Origin: Phocoena phocoena
Taxonomy: Eukaryota > Chordata > Mammalia > Artiodactyla > Phocoenidae
DNA: 64,000 nt
NCBI RefSeq assembly: GCF_963924675.1
Contig: NC_089232.1
Location: 42,592,522 to 42,656,521, forward strand
Reading direction: 5' to 3'
Positions 45,326 to 57,385 of this stretch are shown one piece after another (within the stretch, counting starts at the first letter, position 1; each line of letters begins with the position of its first letter). The notes beneath the pieces are model-generated. The model made no database searches. It was not told the origin of the DNA and saw only the letters and a list, made by a program, of their open reading frames with translations. The position numbers were made by a program, and so were the translations under genes.

Positions 45326-48300
45326 AATAAAGGGTCCTTAAATGGTAGTCATAAACCTGTACCATTTCTGGACATGGATATAGCATCATTTTCTATTTCT
45401 AGAACACAAAATAACATCCAGGGCAGCATTATGTTTCCTGTTTGGAGCTCAGAAATTATATTTGAAGGAAAGCATCCATCATGGAAAGAAAATAGGCTAT
45501 TTCTAGTATGTTAAAAAGTGTTGCACAAAAATGTGTTCGGTTGTTTCAATGAATGACAAAATTCAAGAACTAAAAGGGATCACAGTCATGTATCTTAAGC
45601 ACTGTGTCTAACATATATATAGAAATTAACAAATGTTACTGCCTTTAACTTTACTACTCATGTTCTGAGTTAGCATACCTTTAAGCTATTCTTTAATGAT
45701 AGCTATGCATCTTTTTATTAGAAATAAATTACCTGAAAAATGATTTAGGGATACAGTTCTTTCACAAAACTGTGAAGGACAGTAAAGTTACAGAAGGTAA
45801 GGAAAATTAAAAAGCAAAAATATAAAGTGCTTGAGATTCATATTTCTGTATCTCTATTAACAATGAGAATTAAAAGATTTTCTAAGTTTGATATGATAGC
45901 AATTAATAATTATGTTTGGTATATACATTAATTGTATGACTTTTTCTTTTTAAAAAGTAAGGCTGATTTTTTTCAACAATTCTTTTTCACTTATGAGACT
46001 ATTAATCAAAATATGAAGGGAACCAAAATTAGAAAATGATTATTTTAGGGAGGAGTATTACCTCTCATCTTAGAAGACTAATCTTACACAAGGAAAATGA
46101 GATTTGAGGGATGTATTTTTTACAGTTTGCTTGGAAAAATTATTTATTATTTGTTATTTAAAATTCTGGATATGTCACAGACTGGTTTATGAAAACTAAT
46201 ACATGCTTTTTCTAGAAAATGAATGTATTTCAGTGTAAAGCCTCTCATCTAAAATTATATTAGAAAAGAAAAAAATGTAAATAATATCTTGGTAAATATG
46301 TTATATAAAATCAAGTAGATGTTAAAGATTTGGGAGACTCCTTAATATAACTGACTTTCTTATTTAAAGCAATTCCTTATTCTTATTTCTAAGACATACA
46401 TAATATTAAATTGCTCTAAAGTTATTATTATTCATTGGAAATATATGATGACATACATTTCAGAATATTTGTGTAATAACGCAAGTATTAAAAGAGCTTG
46501 AATAGAGGATTGAAATGGAATGGACTACACATAGAAGCATAAGCGGAGACTTCAAAATTCCATTTCTTTAATAAGCGCTTACTGTGATAGGCAATACTTC
46601 ATGGTCATTTACAGCTGGGAATGGTTCCTTCCATTAACCAAAGGTGGAAATATACGAGAAGAAGGAGGTATGCAGGGGAAACATTTTGAATATATTGATT
46701 TCTAGATATCTATGAAACATAAGGTGGGACAGTTCAGTAGGTAAGTGAAAATATAGGTCTGGAACTCATGGGTGTAGTTTGATAAGGGGATAGGTTTGAG
46801 ATTTATCAGTGTGTGGAAATTGAAGTGTAGATTGTCTATTTCAGGTTTGATAATTTTCAGATGCATTGGTCAATATGTGAAAGCTAGCAGGAAGAAAATG
46901 GGCTTATAAAAAGGGATGGGCATTAGACTGAGGAAAGAGGTAGATAAGGGGACCAAGGGGCTCAATAACATGAAAGAGTAGCTGTATTAAATACACAGAA
47001 AAGAGAGTTGGGAGAGGCTCTGTCACAAAGTGAGATTAGTTAATCTTGATGATGCTAAGGTTTGAGTTGTGCCATGCCGCCCCAAATATATTGAAGAAAA
47101 GCTGTCAAGGGTCTTAAAGAGTCTAAAATGTTGGAACTACCGTCTGATTGGGACATACATGGCAATAAGGTGGCAGACATTAGGGTGAAGAGGAAGACTT
47201 TGAATTAGAAATCACAGTCTGGGTGAATTGGAGTTAGTGTATGAAAATGAGGAGGTTTCTTATATGCAAATTCTGCAGTTACACACATCCATTCTGACTA
47301 CTGAATTAGCGAGTAAACTAGCTCATATTATGTTTTTACCCAATCTTATAAATGCAGAAATTTGGAATGTTCAGTTCAACTGTGGTTAAAAAAAAAAGGT
47401 TTCCAACACTTTCTATATAACTCCTTCCTAATCTAAGCCTGTTACAGCAAGAGCAGGATTTGTTGTGCAAAACTGCTAGATTTAAACAGTGAAATGATAT
47501 CTGAAAGAAACTTCCCAACTATACAGAAGACCTACTTTCAGGATCTCTTCCTGATTCTAGTGAGTAAATATATCTTGATTGAAATGAAAGTTTGACACAT
47601 TTGCTGTGCCTCTGAAGTTTATTAATAAGCTACTTCATGCCAGTTAAATGCAAAGTATAAAAAGACTGGAGAAGTATAGCAAGTTTGAAAATCTCTTAAC
47701 ACCAGCGTCAGCAAACTGGCTTAAAGTGAAAGGGCCTGAGTCTTTATTTCAAAAGTATGTTTAACAGAAAGAAAAGTAGAGCCAAATAAGGAAAAATATT
47801 ACTTAAGATAACATACCTCATTTGAGTCACTATATATTTCTTACCATCAGTTAAACATAACAATTTTAACCAGAGTAGAGCTCACCAGAAGTAAGTGCAT
47901 GTTTATTTCAACAAAGAGATATTCTACCTTATATTCTTCAGATAACTGCTCACAAGTCACCTGTCCAGTTTATCATGTGGATATTGACACAACATTAGAC
48001 TTCACAGATACATTGGGAATTGCTGCAGTTCTCAAACATTAGATGTGTGAGTGAGGGTGATAGGTGAGAAAATGAAGAAAAAAGAGATGTTCTAATGTAT
48101 TTTGCAAATGCTCAAGAATGAGGAAGAGGATTTGAGTCATCCAACAGAGGAAGTAGATTGCCATTTATCTTTAATTTATCCCATCTACTACAGTTCACTT
48201 CAATTGGCAAAACATAGAGGCATGTCAGTCAACTGTCATCAGCATTGTTAGATTGTTTTGTTACTTTGCATCAGTGAGAAAATTCTTCATCTTGAGGATC

Positions 48301-49508
48301 TTAGTTTGATTTCTGCTTTAGTAAATACTGGTACGATACCACTTTGGAGGCCAGTCCCTTAAAATTTGTTGTATTGAAATAAAATCTGAAAAAGATTATA
48401 GAAAACAATCACTAGATAATGGCATCATTTCTAGACTATCTAACAAACTAAATTCCTAAACTTATTTTTTAAAATCTGTCAAGATAATTTAAATTCTTAG
48501 TTGTGAAACAGGATCCGAAGTTCTGTTTATAGATATGTGGAGAGAACACTGCTTATTTCCTGACCTTCTATCAAACAGGAGAAATAGAAGTCGTTTGGAA
48601 AGCTTTTTCCTAAGGCAAGGGCTATACACAAAATAAAAGAACAGCTGTACTTAGGATAACCCTGTGAGGTCCTTCCAGTTTTGTAACTCATCCCAAGCAA
48701 CCCCAAGACCTAGAGCGTGTATGCTAACATTATGCTATCAGTAGTGTCAGCATGACAAGGACAAAGAAGGTTGATAATCATCTGTGATTTATATGCAGGG
48801 ACAGCCACCCAGAGCAATTACACTGTTTTGAGGCAATCTGCTCTTGAACAGTTTTAGCCAGATTTACTAGACATAAACATTCTATTTGTCACACTGTGTT
48901 CAACAATACTTTAAAATCATAATTCCAATGATTAAGATATTACCTCCACCTCATAATTTTCAAACTGATATGTCAGTAAATATAAGAAAAAGAAAAATAA
49001 ACATTTTTATCATTTAAGCAGACAACTGATTTTTAAAATGTATTATTTAATATTTTAGAACATAGATGAGCTCATGGGTATCTGAAAACCTTGGTTTGTT
49101 CTCTTTCCAAAATGTTTTCTCCTGGTGTGATTTCTTAACTAGCTTTAGCGTTTTTTTCCAGCTTTTTTCCCCCATGTACTCAAAGCTGAAAGTGACCATT
49201 TTACCAGTGAATCATTATTTTTAAGTCAGACTGAGCATTTATGATAGTGAAAACAAAAATTGGATAATATTCCTTCAGGCTTGATACTTTTTGAATGTCC
49301 TTTTCCACTCAAGTGAGCTGAATTGGCAGGTGGGGAAAGATCTATTTGAAACATTTTATAAAATAAAAGCATTTCTGAGAGATTTAGCTATGTAGAAATA
49401 TTTGGTGCTAAAGGGAATCATCTTTTCAGTCTTGTTTACTGAGTACTTAGTTCATATGTTATAAGCCTGTAAAAGTTATTAAAGAAGCTCTGTGAGAGTT
49501 TATAGTCT
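45326..49508. other. Long unrecognised sequence
   Basis: About 4.2 kb of A+T-rich DNA without a gene and almost without identifiable repeats; it may be mostly unique sequence. A short match to a hAT-type end ('cagcgtcagcaaactggctt', 47703) was too brief to annotate. Confidence 0.5.
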
Positions 49509-49520
49509 AAAAGAGGAGCT

Positions 49521-49789
49521 GGGACAAAGTGAGAGAGTGGCATGGGCATATATACACTACCAAATGTAAAGTAGACAGCTCATGGGAAGCAGCTGCATAG
49601 CACAGGAAGATCAGCTCGGTGCTTTGTGTCCACGCACAGGGGTGGAATAGGGAGGGTGGGAGGGACACGCAAGAGGGAGGGGATATGGGGATATATGTAT
49701 ACATATAGCTGATTCACTTTGTTATACAGCAGAAACTGACACAACAATGTAAAGCAATTATACTCCAATAAAGATATTAAAAGAAAAAA
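49521..49789 (+). mobile_element. L1 3'UTR, severely 5'-truncated
   Basis: Only about 270 bases of the 3' end are present: 'agctgattcactttgttata', 'aaagcaattatactccaata' and 'aagatatt', then an A-rich tail. The TSD 'aaaagaggagct' lies at 49509-49520 and about 49790-49801. Confidence 0.92.
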
Positions 49790-49804
49790 AAAAGAGGAGC
49801 TAGT

Positions 49805-49985
49805 CAACATTAATAGAGTATTTACTCTATCGCAAGCACTAATTTAAGCACTTTACAAACATTAATGTATTTAATCCTTGTAACAACCCTAAGATGCAAG
49901 TATTATTAGTCACATTTTAGAGATAAGGACAGAGATACAGATAGATTGAGTGACTTGCTCAAGGTCACCAACTATGTTAACATTT
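49805..49985 (-). mobile_element. MIR SINE
   Basis: Antisense MIR: 'ctctatcgcaagcactaatt', 'taatccttgtaacaacccta', 'agataaggacagagatacag' and 'gtgacttgctcaaggtcacc'. The L1 3' end at 49521 was inserted at or just beside its left edge. Confidence 0.88.
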
Positions 49986-50394
49986 AGCTAAGCAATGAGG
50001 TTATTTGCAGGAATTTGAGAGAGCTAAATTATATGGCATCATTTTTTCACATTTCTGAATTGGAAACAAAGTGAGAAACAGATGTTGGAGTCAAGTGGAC
50101 AAAAATCAATGTGTTATTTATAATGCCTATGTTGAAGAACATGGGCATGAATTCTGTTAGCCAAGGAGGGTTGATAATATTTTAACCCTAAATTGGACAC
50201 ACTTATCTAGTCACTGTCCCTGGGGGTTTAAAAATCAATGATTTCCAGGGTATCTGCCTGTAAAATATGTTATAAAAGAACAGAACAGAACATATGTCCT
50301 CTGCAGGAAGTCAGGTCACAAAAGAAAAAAAAAGAGCAAGGAGAAAGGAGGGAGGGGACAAACATAACATTGATACAATCTTCCTGTATCAGTT
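49986..50394. other. Unrecognised sequence
   Basis: No gene or clear repeat. A purine-rich patch lies at 50320-50362. Confidence 0.5.
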
Positions 50395-50851
50395 TATTTT
50401 TTCTGTAAAAATCACCACAAACTTATTAGCTTAACACATCACCTATTTGTTATCTTACAGTTCTGGAGTTCAGACGTCCTAGAATCAAGGTGTTGGCAAG
50501 GCTGCGTTCTTTGTGGAGCTCTAGGGAGAATACATGTCCTTGCATTTTCTGGCTTCTACAAGCCGCCTGCATGCTTTAGCTCATGGCCCTCTCCCTTCAT
50601 CTTCAGAAGTTCATCACTCCATCCTCTACCTCTGTTGTCACATTGTCTTCTCCCTTTGACACCTGTTGCGTGCCTTTTATGAGGACTCTTGTGATTACAT
50701 TAAACTCACCCGGATCATCCAGGATGGTCTTGCAATCTCAAGATCCTTCATCACATCTGAAAAGTGCCTTTTGACATATAAGGGAGCATACTCACAGTTT
50801 CCAGGGATTAGAATGTGGACATGTTTGGAGGGCAATGTTATGTCTAACACA
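50395..50851 (+). mobile_element. MaLR LTR (MLT1-like)
   Basis: Order: 'tgtatcagtttattttttct', 'cttacagttctggagttcag', 'atcaaggtgttggcaaggct', 'gagaatacatgtccttgcat', 'cttttatgaggactcttgtg', 'cggatcatccaggatggtct', 'gggattagaatgtggacatg'. The closest relative in the window is the minus-strand copy at 56711-57134. No internal retroviral genes are present. Confidence 0.8.
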
Positions 50852-51159
50852 TCTCCTCAAATTCACCACTGGGATGGAGTGAATAAAAGAGAAAAAGGGT
50901 AAAAATTGTTTCTCTAGTGTGGCTCTCTTCAAATGGTATCATAATATTAGAGGAAAGAGATTCTCTCCCTAGTCAACATTTTGTAGTGTGTGGTTTCTTT
51001 CTCAGTGGATTTAACTACTAAACTCATCCTTAATCAAAGCTAGTATTGTTTCTCTCAGAACAGGAAGTCATGAGTAGCTTTTACTTTATTAACCCAGTTT
51101 CCCATTGCCAGCTAAGTTGCTTCATGTATCTTTTTGGAACCATTAGCACTTATTCCATT
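50852..51159. other. Unrecognised sequence
   Basis: No gene or clear repeat. Confidence 0.45.
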
Positions 51160-51275
51160 ACTAAACGTGGGGTATTGAAGTTTTCAAGTATTATAATTGC
51201 ATTGTGTATTCACCTTTTTTAATTCTATAAGTTTTTGCTTCATATATTTTGGGTTCTGTTAGGTGTACATATGCT
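51160..51275 (-). mobile_element. Ancient L1 ORF2 fragment, left part
   Basis: Antisense ORF2 endonuclease region: 'ggggtattgaagttttcaag', 'ctataagtttttgcttcata' and 'ctgttaggtgtacatatg'. It is interrupted by a SINE and resumes at 51744 with 'ggattgacccttttcacatc', ending near 51797. Confidence 0.75.
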
Positions 51276-51292
51276 CATGATAGCCATACTTT

Positions 51293-51296
51293 CTTT

Positions 51297-51343
<47 letters not shown>

Positions 51344-51436
51344 CTCTTTCTCTCTTTCTCTCTTTCTCTCTTTCTCTCTTTCTCTCTTTCTCTCTTTCTC
51401 TCTTTCTCTCTTTCTCTCTTTCTTTCTTTCTTTCTT
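51293..51436. repeat. (CTTT)n and (CTTTCTCT)n microsatellite
   Basis: About 48 bases of CTTT units are followed by roughly ten 8-base CTTTCTCT units and a short return to CTTT. It is strongly strand-asymmetric. The frames translating as FLSFFLSF or EREKERKR are artefacts. Confidence 0.97.
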
Positions 51437-51726
51437 TTTGGCTGCATTGGGTCTTTGTTGCTGTGTGTGGGCTTTCTGTAGTTGGGGGCTACTCTTCGTT
51501 GTGGTGCACGGGCTTCTCATTGCGGTGGCTTCTCTTGTTGCAGAGCACGGGCTCTAGGCTCAAGGGCTTCAGTAGTTGTAGCTAGTGGGCTCTAGAGCAC
51601 GGGCTAAGTAGTTGTGGCGCACGGGATTAGTTGCTCTGCGGCATGTGGGATCTCCCTGGACCAGAGCTTGAACCCGTGTCCCCTGCATTGGCAGGTGGAT
51701 TCTTAATCACTGCACCACCAGGGAAG
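51293..51726 (-). mobile_element. CHR-type SINE with microsatellite tail
   Basis: The SINE body is 51437-51726 ('tttggctgcattgggtcttt' to 'ccaccagggaagc'). On its tail side lies a pyrimidine microsatellite. The whole is flanked by the 17-bp TSD 'catgatagccatacttt' (51276-51292) and 'catgatagtcatacttt' (51727-51743), one mismatch. Because the TSD lies outside the microsatellite, the array grew from the SINE tail. Confidence 0.95.
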
Positions 51727-51743
51727 CATGATAGTCATACTTT

Positions 51744-51797
51744 CATATGGATTGACCCTTTTCACATCATATAATACTTTGTCTCTCTCTAGTAACA
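51744..51797 (-). mobile_element. Ancient L1 ORF2 fragment, right part
   Basis: It continues 51160-51275 after the SINE: 'ggattgacccttttcacatc', 'atataatactttgtctctct'. Confidence 0.7.
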
Positions 51798-51799
51798 AT

Positions 51800-51905
51800 A
51801 GTTACAAATTGCTGAATACTTACTATGTTCCGGGCACAGTTCTAAGCAAGTAGTATTTGTGCTTCATGTACAATTGCATTGTATTGAGACTATAAAACAA
51901 ATTCT
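51800..51905 (-). mobile_element. MIR fragment
   Basis: 'gctgaatacttactatgttc' with 'cgggcacagttctaagcaag' matches the antisense MIR end. It is truncated. Confidence 0.65.
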
Positions 51906-52955
51906 ATTTTTTTTCTTTTGTTTCTTACTGAAAAATAATTTTCAGTAGCATTTTTATTCTTTGAGGTATTGAGGATGATATTAAATGTTTCCTTGTGCTG
52001 AAGTATTTTTCATATGTCTCATTTTGGATTATTTGTTTACTGATTGTTGAACAGTCTGAGGTCTATCCCAGACTCATGTTTTCCATCAAGTGAAGAATTG
52101 GGCTTCCCTTAAGCCTTGGTCACTGTTAACTTGTATATGGGCATTAGTCCCAATTCACCTTAAAAATATAGAAAATTTAATGATAGGATGCACTTCAAAA
52201 CCAGTGCTATTAAACAGACTTCAAGATTACTTTTGCTTGTTTCAGCAAAGTTATTTTCTGATAGATTTGGTCACTAAAAAACTGCCCAATTTGCACAAAC
52301 AAAAACTACATTTCCCATCAAATACTATTATCAGTTATATTTCTCTTATTCTTTCCAAACTATGAAACTTTCTTTAAAAATCAACATTTCCTGTCCCTCA
52401 TCCCTTCAAAATAGGAGTAACACCACAAATCTACATTTAATTTCTAATGTGTGTGTGTGAGTGTATGTATGTTGCAATCTAAAGATGAATACCTATGTAG
52501 AGATTTTGATGGATGTGAAATGGGTGAAAGTAGAGAAAATGATATTGTTCGTACTGAATGAAAATGAAGAAGAGGAATGGTTGTTCAGTTCTCTGATTAT
52601 TCTAAGACTGTAAGCTGGGAGACAGAGGTGGAGGAAGCTCTGAGTTTCCCAGTAAGACTTTTTCAATTTTGGCAATTCTGGGTCCTCTCAGGAGCAAAAT
52701 AAGTGTTTCCCACTAATTGTGATTTTAAATTCAGTTCTACGTATCTCCTACTTCGAGAACTGTTTGCTAATAGGTTTACTTTCAGGCTGATTTTTCCCCC
52801 AGTCTTTTGCAATTTTGTCATGTTCTGTCCTTTACAGTTATTCTAATGCACAGGTTGTGAAGCATTTTTTGTCCTCATTTTTGAGATTCCCAAATTATTA
52901 ATTTACCATGCTCAATTTTACACTTAATTTTGATTAGATCCTTTCTGTGGTAATA
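51906..52955. other. Unrecognised sequence
   Basis: No gene or firm repeat; the 91-codon frame at 52090-52365 has no family resemblance. Confidence 0.5.
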
Positions 52956-52962
52956 AATACAT

Positions 52963-52999
<37 letters not shown>
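52963..52999. repeat. (TA)n microsatellite
   Basis: TA units with one TG interruption. Confidence 0.95.
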
Positions 53000-53680
53000 G
53001 ATTTATATAAAGTTAACATAAATTAAATTTTTCTACATATAGAACAGAGAAAAATTGTATAAATACAGTTTTATTTCAAACTTCAGCTCTTTTGGCAACA
53101 AAATAGAGTAAATAATTTTAAATATAGTAGATCAAATTCATTAGGAAATTATTGTCTGTTTCACCCAGACTAAGAAGCCCTAAATTAATATTTTTGTATT
53201 TCTCAATATTCTTTACTTTTAAAAAAAAGAATGATTCTTTTCATAGTATTGCAATATGCAGCTCTCTGTCATGTATTATTTTTTGTGTCACAGAACAATA
53301 AAGCAGCATTTATCGGCAAACATTCATATGCCTGCTGCTGCCTCTGTCTTCTTTTCAGTACTAAAATCATCCAGAGAAAATAGACTCCAGAGAGAAAGTA
53401 AACAACTTATAGAGGAACGACACAATTCCTCAGTGCAAGTTGGCAGCATGGATTCTACATGCCAGGCTTGTTGCAGTCTGGTGAGAAATCTGTAGAGGAG
53501 CCATTACTCCTTCTCAGGGATAGCATGAGCACCATGTAAAAGGTTGATAATCAGCCCTGAAAAATTGAACTCACTATTTTATTTAAAAATAGCATTGATC
53601 ATAGAAGGAGTGGATTTTCAGAGGGATAATACACAGGGTTGTCACTTTGTTCATATGGGGCAAGAATGAAAAAATGAAAG
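53000..53680. other. Unrecognised sequence
   Basis: No gene or repeat recognised. The 79-codon frame at 53256-53495 has no family resemblance. Confidence 0.45.
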
Positions 53681-53830
53681 AATCTGGATTTGAATTCGTA
53701 AGCTCTAGATTTGAGTCCCAGATCTTATATTATTAAGTAGATGGGCAACATAATCATTCTTGATATTCAAATCCCTTTGTTGAATAAAGAAAATATTGAT
53801 ACCACATCATTGTGAAGACTTAAAACTCCC
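53681..53830 (+). mobile_element. MIR-like fragment
   Basis: 'taagctctagatttgagtcc' followed by 'cagatcttatattattaagt' and later 'catcattgtgaagactta' resembles a weak MIR. Confidence 0.5.
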
Positions 53831-54284
53831 AGATGATGAGGGAAATAAAGAACAAAGTACTGTTTGAGCTCCATCATGGGTGTGGTGCTATTGACAGAGA
53901 GAACATGCAAGAGTGAATATTAATATGGGGGAATTACATAGTATTGTTAGAAGAAAGTAGCCATTTAAAGTTGTTTGGATTTAAGTTACAGGAAATAGAA
54001 CTATAGCAAATAAATTAGGAAAAGAACATAGGTCCAGATCATGAGTTCTTTTGAATGCTAGACTAAAGAACATTGATTTCATTCAATAGGAAATCAGAAA
54101 TGGAAAGCTTTTCTGAAGAAAATGGGAAGCCAGAGACAAGTATGGTAAATAGGAGGTTAATATGACAAAAAAGGGAGTCAGTCAAAAGGTTATGTTTGAG
54201 GCAAAGAAAGTTCAAGTGATCTTAGTGCAAGTGGGAATGGATGTTTGAGAAAAATACTGAGGAGTTTGGAACTCAACTAAGATA
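53831..54284. other. Unrecognised sequence
   Basis: No gene or clear repeat. Confidence 0.5.
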
Positions 54285-54500
54285 ACCATTCTCATTTATT
54301 AGGTGATTACTCAGTGCCAAGAACTCCACATACATTATTTAATCTGATCTTCATGACAAGCCTAAGAGAAGAGCTGGGGCTCTATTTCAGAGAAAGGTAA
54401 CTGAGGCCCAAGACCACACAGTGGGGGGGCCCCGGGGGAGCTGAGATTTGAACCAGGTCATCTCTCTTCAAAACTGGTACTCTTAGCAATTATGCTATTC
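54285..54500 (-). mobile_element. MIR SINE
   Basis: Antisense MIR: 'ggtgattactcagtgccaag', 'atttaatctgatcttcatga', 'gagaaaggtaactgaggccc' and 'gctgagatttgaaccaggtc'. It contains the G+C run 'gtgggggggccccgggggag' at 54421-54440, not part of the MIR consensus as I know it. Confidence 0.85.
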
Positions 54501-55150
54501 TAGAACCCCATCACTCGTGGGGAAGCATGAGAAAGGCAGAATTCTGACATCACAGCAGAAGTTTTCCAGCCTTAGTGACTGAGAAGATGCAGATGATAAT
54601 CACAGAAGAATGGCATAGTAGAATAAAGGGAGACAAAGTGATTCTGCTTTTGACATTCTGAGTTTTAGTCCTTATGGATTATAAAAGTGGAGATGTCCAG
54701 CAAGCAGATAGAAATGCAGGATGAACTAGGAAAGGGACATGCTTTAGAGTTTTCTAAAAGGAGGTGATGGATGATTCCAAGAAAGGGCTTGACAAAAGGG
54801 AGTGAATAGAGGAAAAGCAGGCCAAGGGCAGGTCCTTGGGAAAAATCAGAAAGGCAATTATAATTTCAGCATGAAACATAAGCATAATTTTAATCAAAGA
54901 ATCTAAAGATCTTCTAAAGTAGCAATTCTCTCCTACTTGGAGAAGCCACGGCACTGCAGGGCACCATAAGTCTGTGAATCAATTAAACTCGAATTACAAA
55001 GTCAAATGGCATCTGTTCCCATCATGACATAAAACCTGCTAAGATGAAAAATCTCTGGCAAGAGTAAGCTAAATCTTTTATAAGTTGCTGTTCCACTGAA
55101 TGTTTTTCTTCACATAGTTTCAATAACATACAAGTAGATTTGGGGCTTGG
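54501..55150. other. Unrecognised sequence
   Basis: No gene or clear repeat. Confidence 0.5.
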
Positions 55151-55250
55151 AAGTATCCTTAGAGATTACCTGGTCTAACATCCTTATTTTAAAAATGAAA
55201 AGTCTGAGGCTCAGAGAAGTGATCCCAGGTCACGAAGCTAGCTTTTCTAG
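55151..55250 (-). mobile_element. MIR-like core
   Basis: 'gtctgaggctcagagaagtg' preceded by 'agagattacctggtctaaca' and followed by 'aggtcacgaagctag' is an antisense MIR/CORE-SINE type segment. Confidence 0.6.
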
Positions 55251-56506
55251 TGGGTTCATATATATTTACACTCACTAAATGTTTGGGGACCGAGCAGTTT
55301 GTATTTCATGATACTTACCTGAGAGTATTATTGAGAAGAAGTACTTTATATAATGTGTGGGCACAGAGTTTATTGAGACTTTAATTTGTGTACATTTTTC
55401 TCTCCCTTTACGAAGAATATAGCCATCATTTTGTTTTGTTTGTTATTTTTCCCCAAGGACATTTCAGTTGCAGGGATTAAAGCAGAGACTGCCTACAAAA
55501 CAAATGACTTTCATGTCTTTTCAGAATATTCTGAGGGAAAAGGGCGTGGTATCTTCAGTTGAGAGAAGGGAAAAGTGAAGTAGGGTAGGGGAAAAAAAGG
55601 CTAGGAGGTGAGGTGAGAGAAAGAGGTAGGTGGGTACCTAAGTTCTGAAAGCACCTGTCCTCCACACTCCTGAAGACCCCCACTGAGTCTCTGCCCAATA
55701 AGAAATGATTAATATTTTACAATTCTTCATTTTACCAAAGTTCCTCTCTGCTATTCTACATGGTCTCTCCAGACACCCTGCCCTCAATACCTATTATTCC
55801 ATAATCTAGGAATAGAAGTTACCTTTCCAAACCTCATTTTTTCAAGAGGATTCTATATAGACCCAATAGTATTAATCAGGAAACCACAGAGTATGAAAAA
55901 AATGCATTCATATCAGTATTCCTTTTGTTGTTGATGCAATACTAATTTTATTTTAAATAACTCTAATTTTAATAATCTTTTATGAAATTTATTATTACCA
56001 TTAATATTTCTCCCAAATATTCAGGGAAGTTTATGTTTTATGAAAGTAAACCATGTACTGTGGTAACAAATATCCACACCCAGGATTGTAGGCACATCTG
56101 TTCAGGAAGAACAGGAAAGCAATCCAAGATACAAGTCACTTCTTCTAAGGTGTCAAAACAGTGTTGTAAGCAACTTCCTTCGAGTTAGGGAAGCTGAATT
56201 AATGGGTAAAAATAATAAGTAAGTATAAATTTGGAAGAGAAAGATAATACTTTTAAAAGTTTCTACAAGGAAAGTTTTGCAAAAAAGATGGGGCCAAACT
56301 GGATTTGAAAATTAATATTTTTAACCAAAGACAGATAAGAATGCTGAGTTTATGTTCGCACATTTAAGAGAGATCAACTTTTGTAAGACTGGTTAGAATA
56401 ACTGAGTTATTGAGGCAAAACTGAACTACATTTGAATACACTTTATTCTTAGGAATTAAATCCATGGAAAAGAATTCGAGAATCATTCAATACTGTATAA
56501 TGGACA
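55251..56506. other. Unrecognised sequence
   Basis: No gene or clear repeat. Confidence 0.5.
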
Positions 56507-56682
56507 TGGCTCTTAACAGAGGGTGCCAGTGGGAATCTTTCAAAAAATATAGATCCCTGGGCCTCAACTCTAAGCCAATTAAACCAGAGCCTCTGGAGAT
56601 GGGATCCAGAATGGGTAATTTTTAAAACTCCACAGATCTTTCTCACAGTTAGCCAGGTGGAATGCTACTCACCTGGAGACAT
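56507..56682 (+). mobile_element. MER5-like hAT element
   Basis: 'tggctcttaacagagggtgc', 'ctgggcctcaactctaagcc', 'cagagcctctggagatggga' and 'gggtaatttttaaaactcca' follow the MER5A layout. Ends are eroded. Confidence 0.7.
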
Positions 56683-56710
56683 TGAATGGAGAATGAGGGT
56701 GGGATCACAG

Positions 56711-57134
56711 GCAGAGTAATGGCCTCCAAAGATGTTCACAAACTAATCTCCCAGAGCCTAGGAATGTGTTACCTTACATGGAAAAAGGAACTTTACAGAT
56801 GTAATAAAGTTAAGTGTTTTGAGCTGGGAAGATTATCCTGGATAATTTAAAAGAACCCAATATAATCCAAAGGTCCTTTTAAAAAGGAGTGTCAGAGCCA
56901 GATATGTGACCATGGAAGCAGAAGCTGGAGTGATGCAGGGCTATGAGCCAAGGAATGGCCTCTAGAGTGTATAAAATGCAAGGACATGGATTCTCCCCTA
57001 GAGCCTCCAGAAAGATGCAGTTCTGCTGATTCATTTTAGACTTCTGAACTCCAAAACTGTAAAATTATAAATTTTGTTGTTATAAGCAACTAGCTTTGTA
57101 GAATTTGTTGTAAGTAATTAAAGGAAACTAATAC
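56711..57134 (-). mobile_element. MaLR LTR (MLT1-like)
   Basis: This is the reverse complement of the family at 50395-50851: 'gcagagtaatggcctccaaa', 'gtgttaccttacatggaaaa', 'gaagattatcctggataatt', 'gagccaaggaatggcctcta', 'gattctcccctagagcctcc' and 'actccaaaactgtaaaatta'. It ends near 'ggaaactaatac'. Confidence 0.85.
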
Positions 57135-57385
57135 CTGTGGCTGCTTAAAAGAGTGAATACCTAAATGGTCATGCTTCATGGTAAGAGAAGAATAAAGATG
57201 AACAGACATTGCTACTTTGAGTCCTTTGTATCACTGGTGCTTTGCCACTTTCTCTTCCTAGTCATTCTAATTCTTTTTTCATGTATTGGTATTTTCTGTT
57301 TTAGGTAAATTGAAATAATTTCCTGTTTATTTCTAGTTTCTGTAAACCCAAAGTGATTACTTGTGAAAATTTAAAAATATAAGCA
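57135..57385. other. Unrecognised sequence
   Basis: No gene or repeat recognised. Confidence 0.5.

Noticed and set aside
47703..47740. Possible hAT transposon end ('cagcgtcagcaaactggctt')
   Set aside because: Match covers about 30-40 bases only, with no second end or TSD.
51235..51585. 116- and 102-codon frames with FLSFFLSF repeats
   Set aside because: Translation of a CTTT microsatellite joined to SINE sequence.
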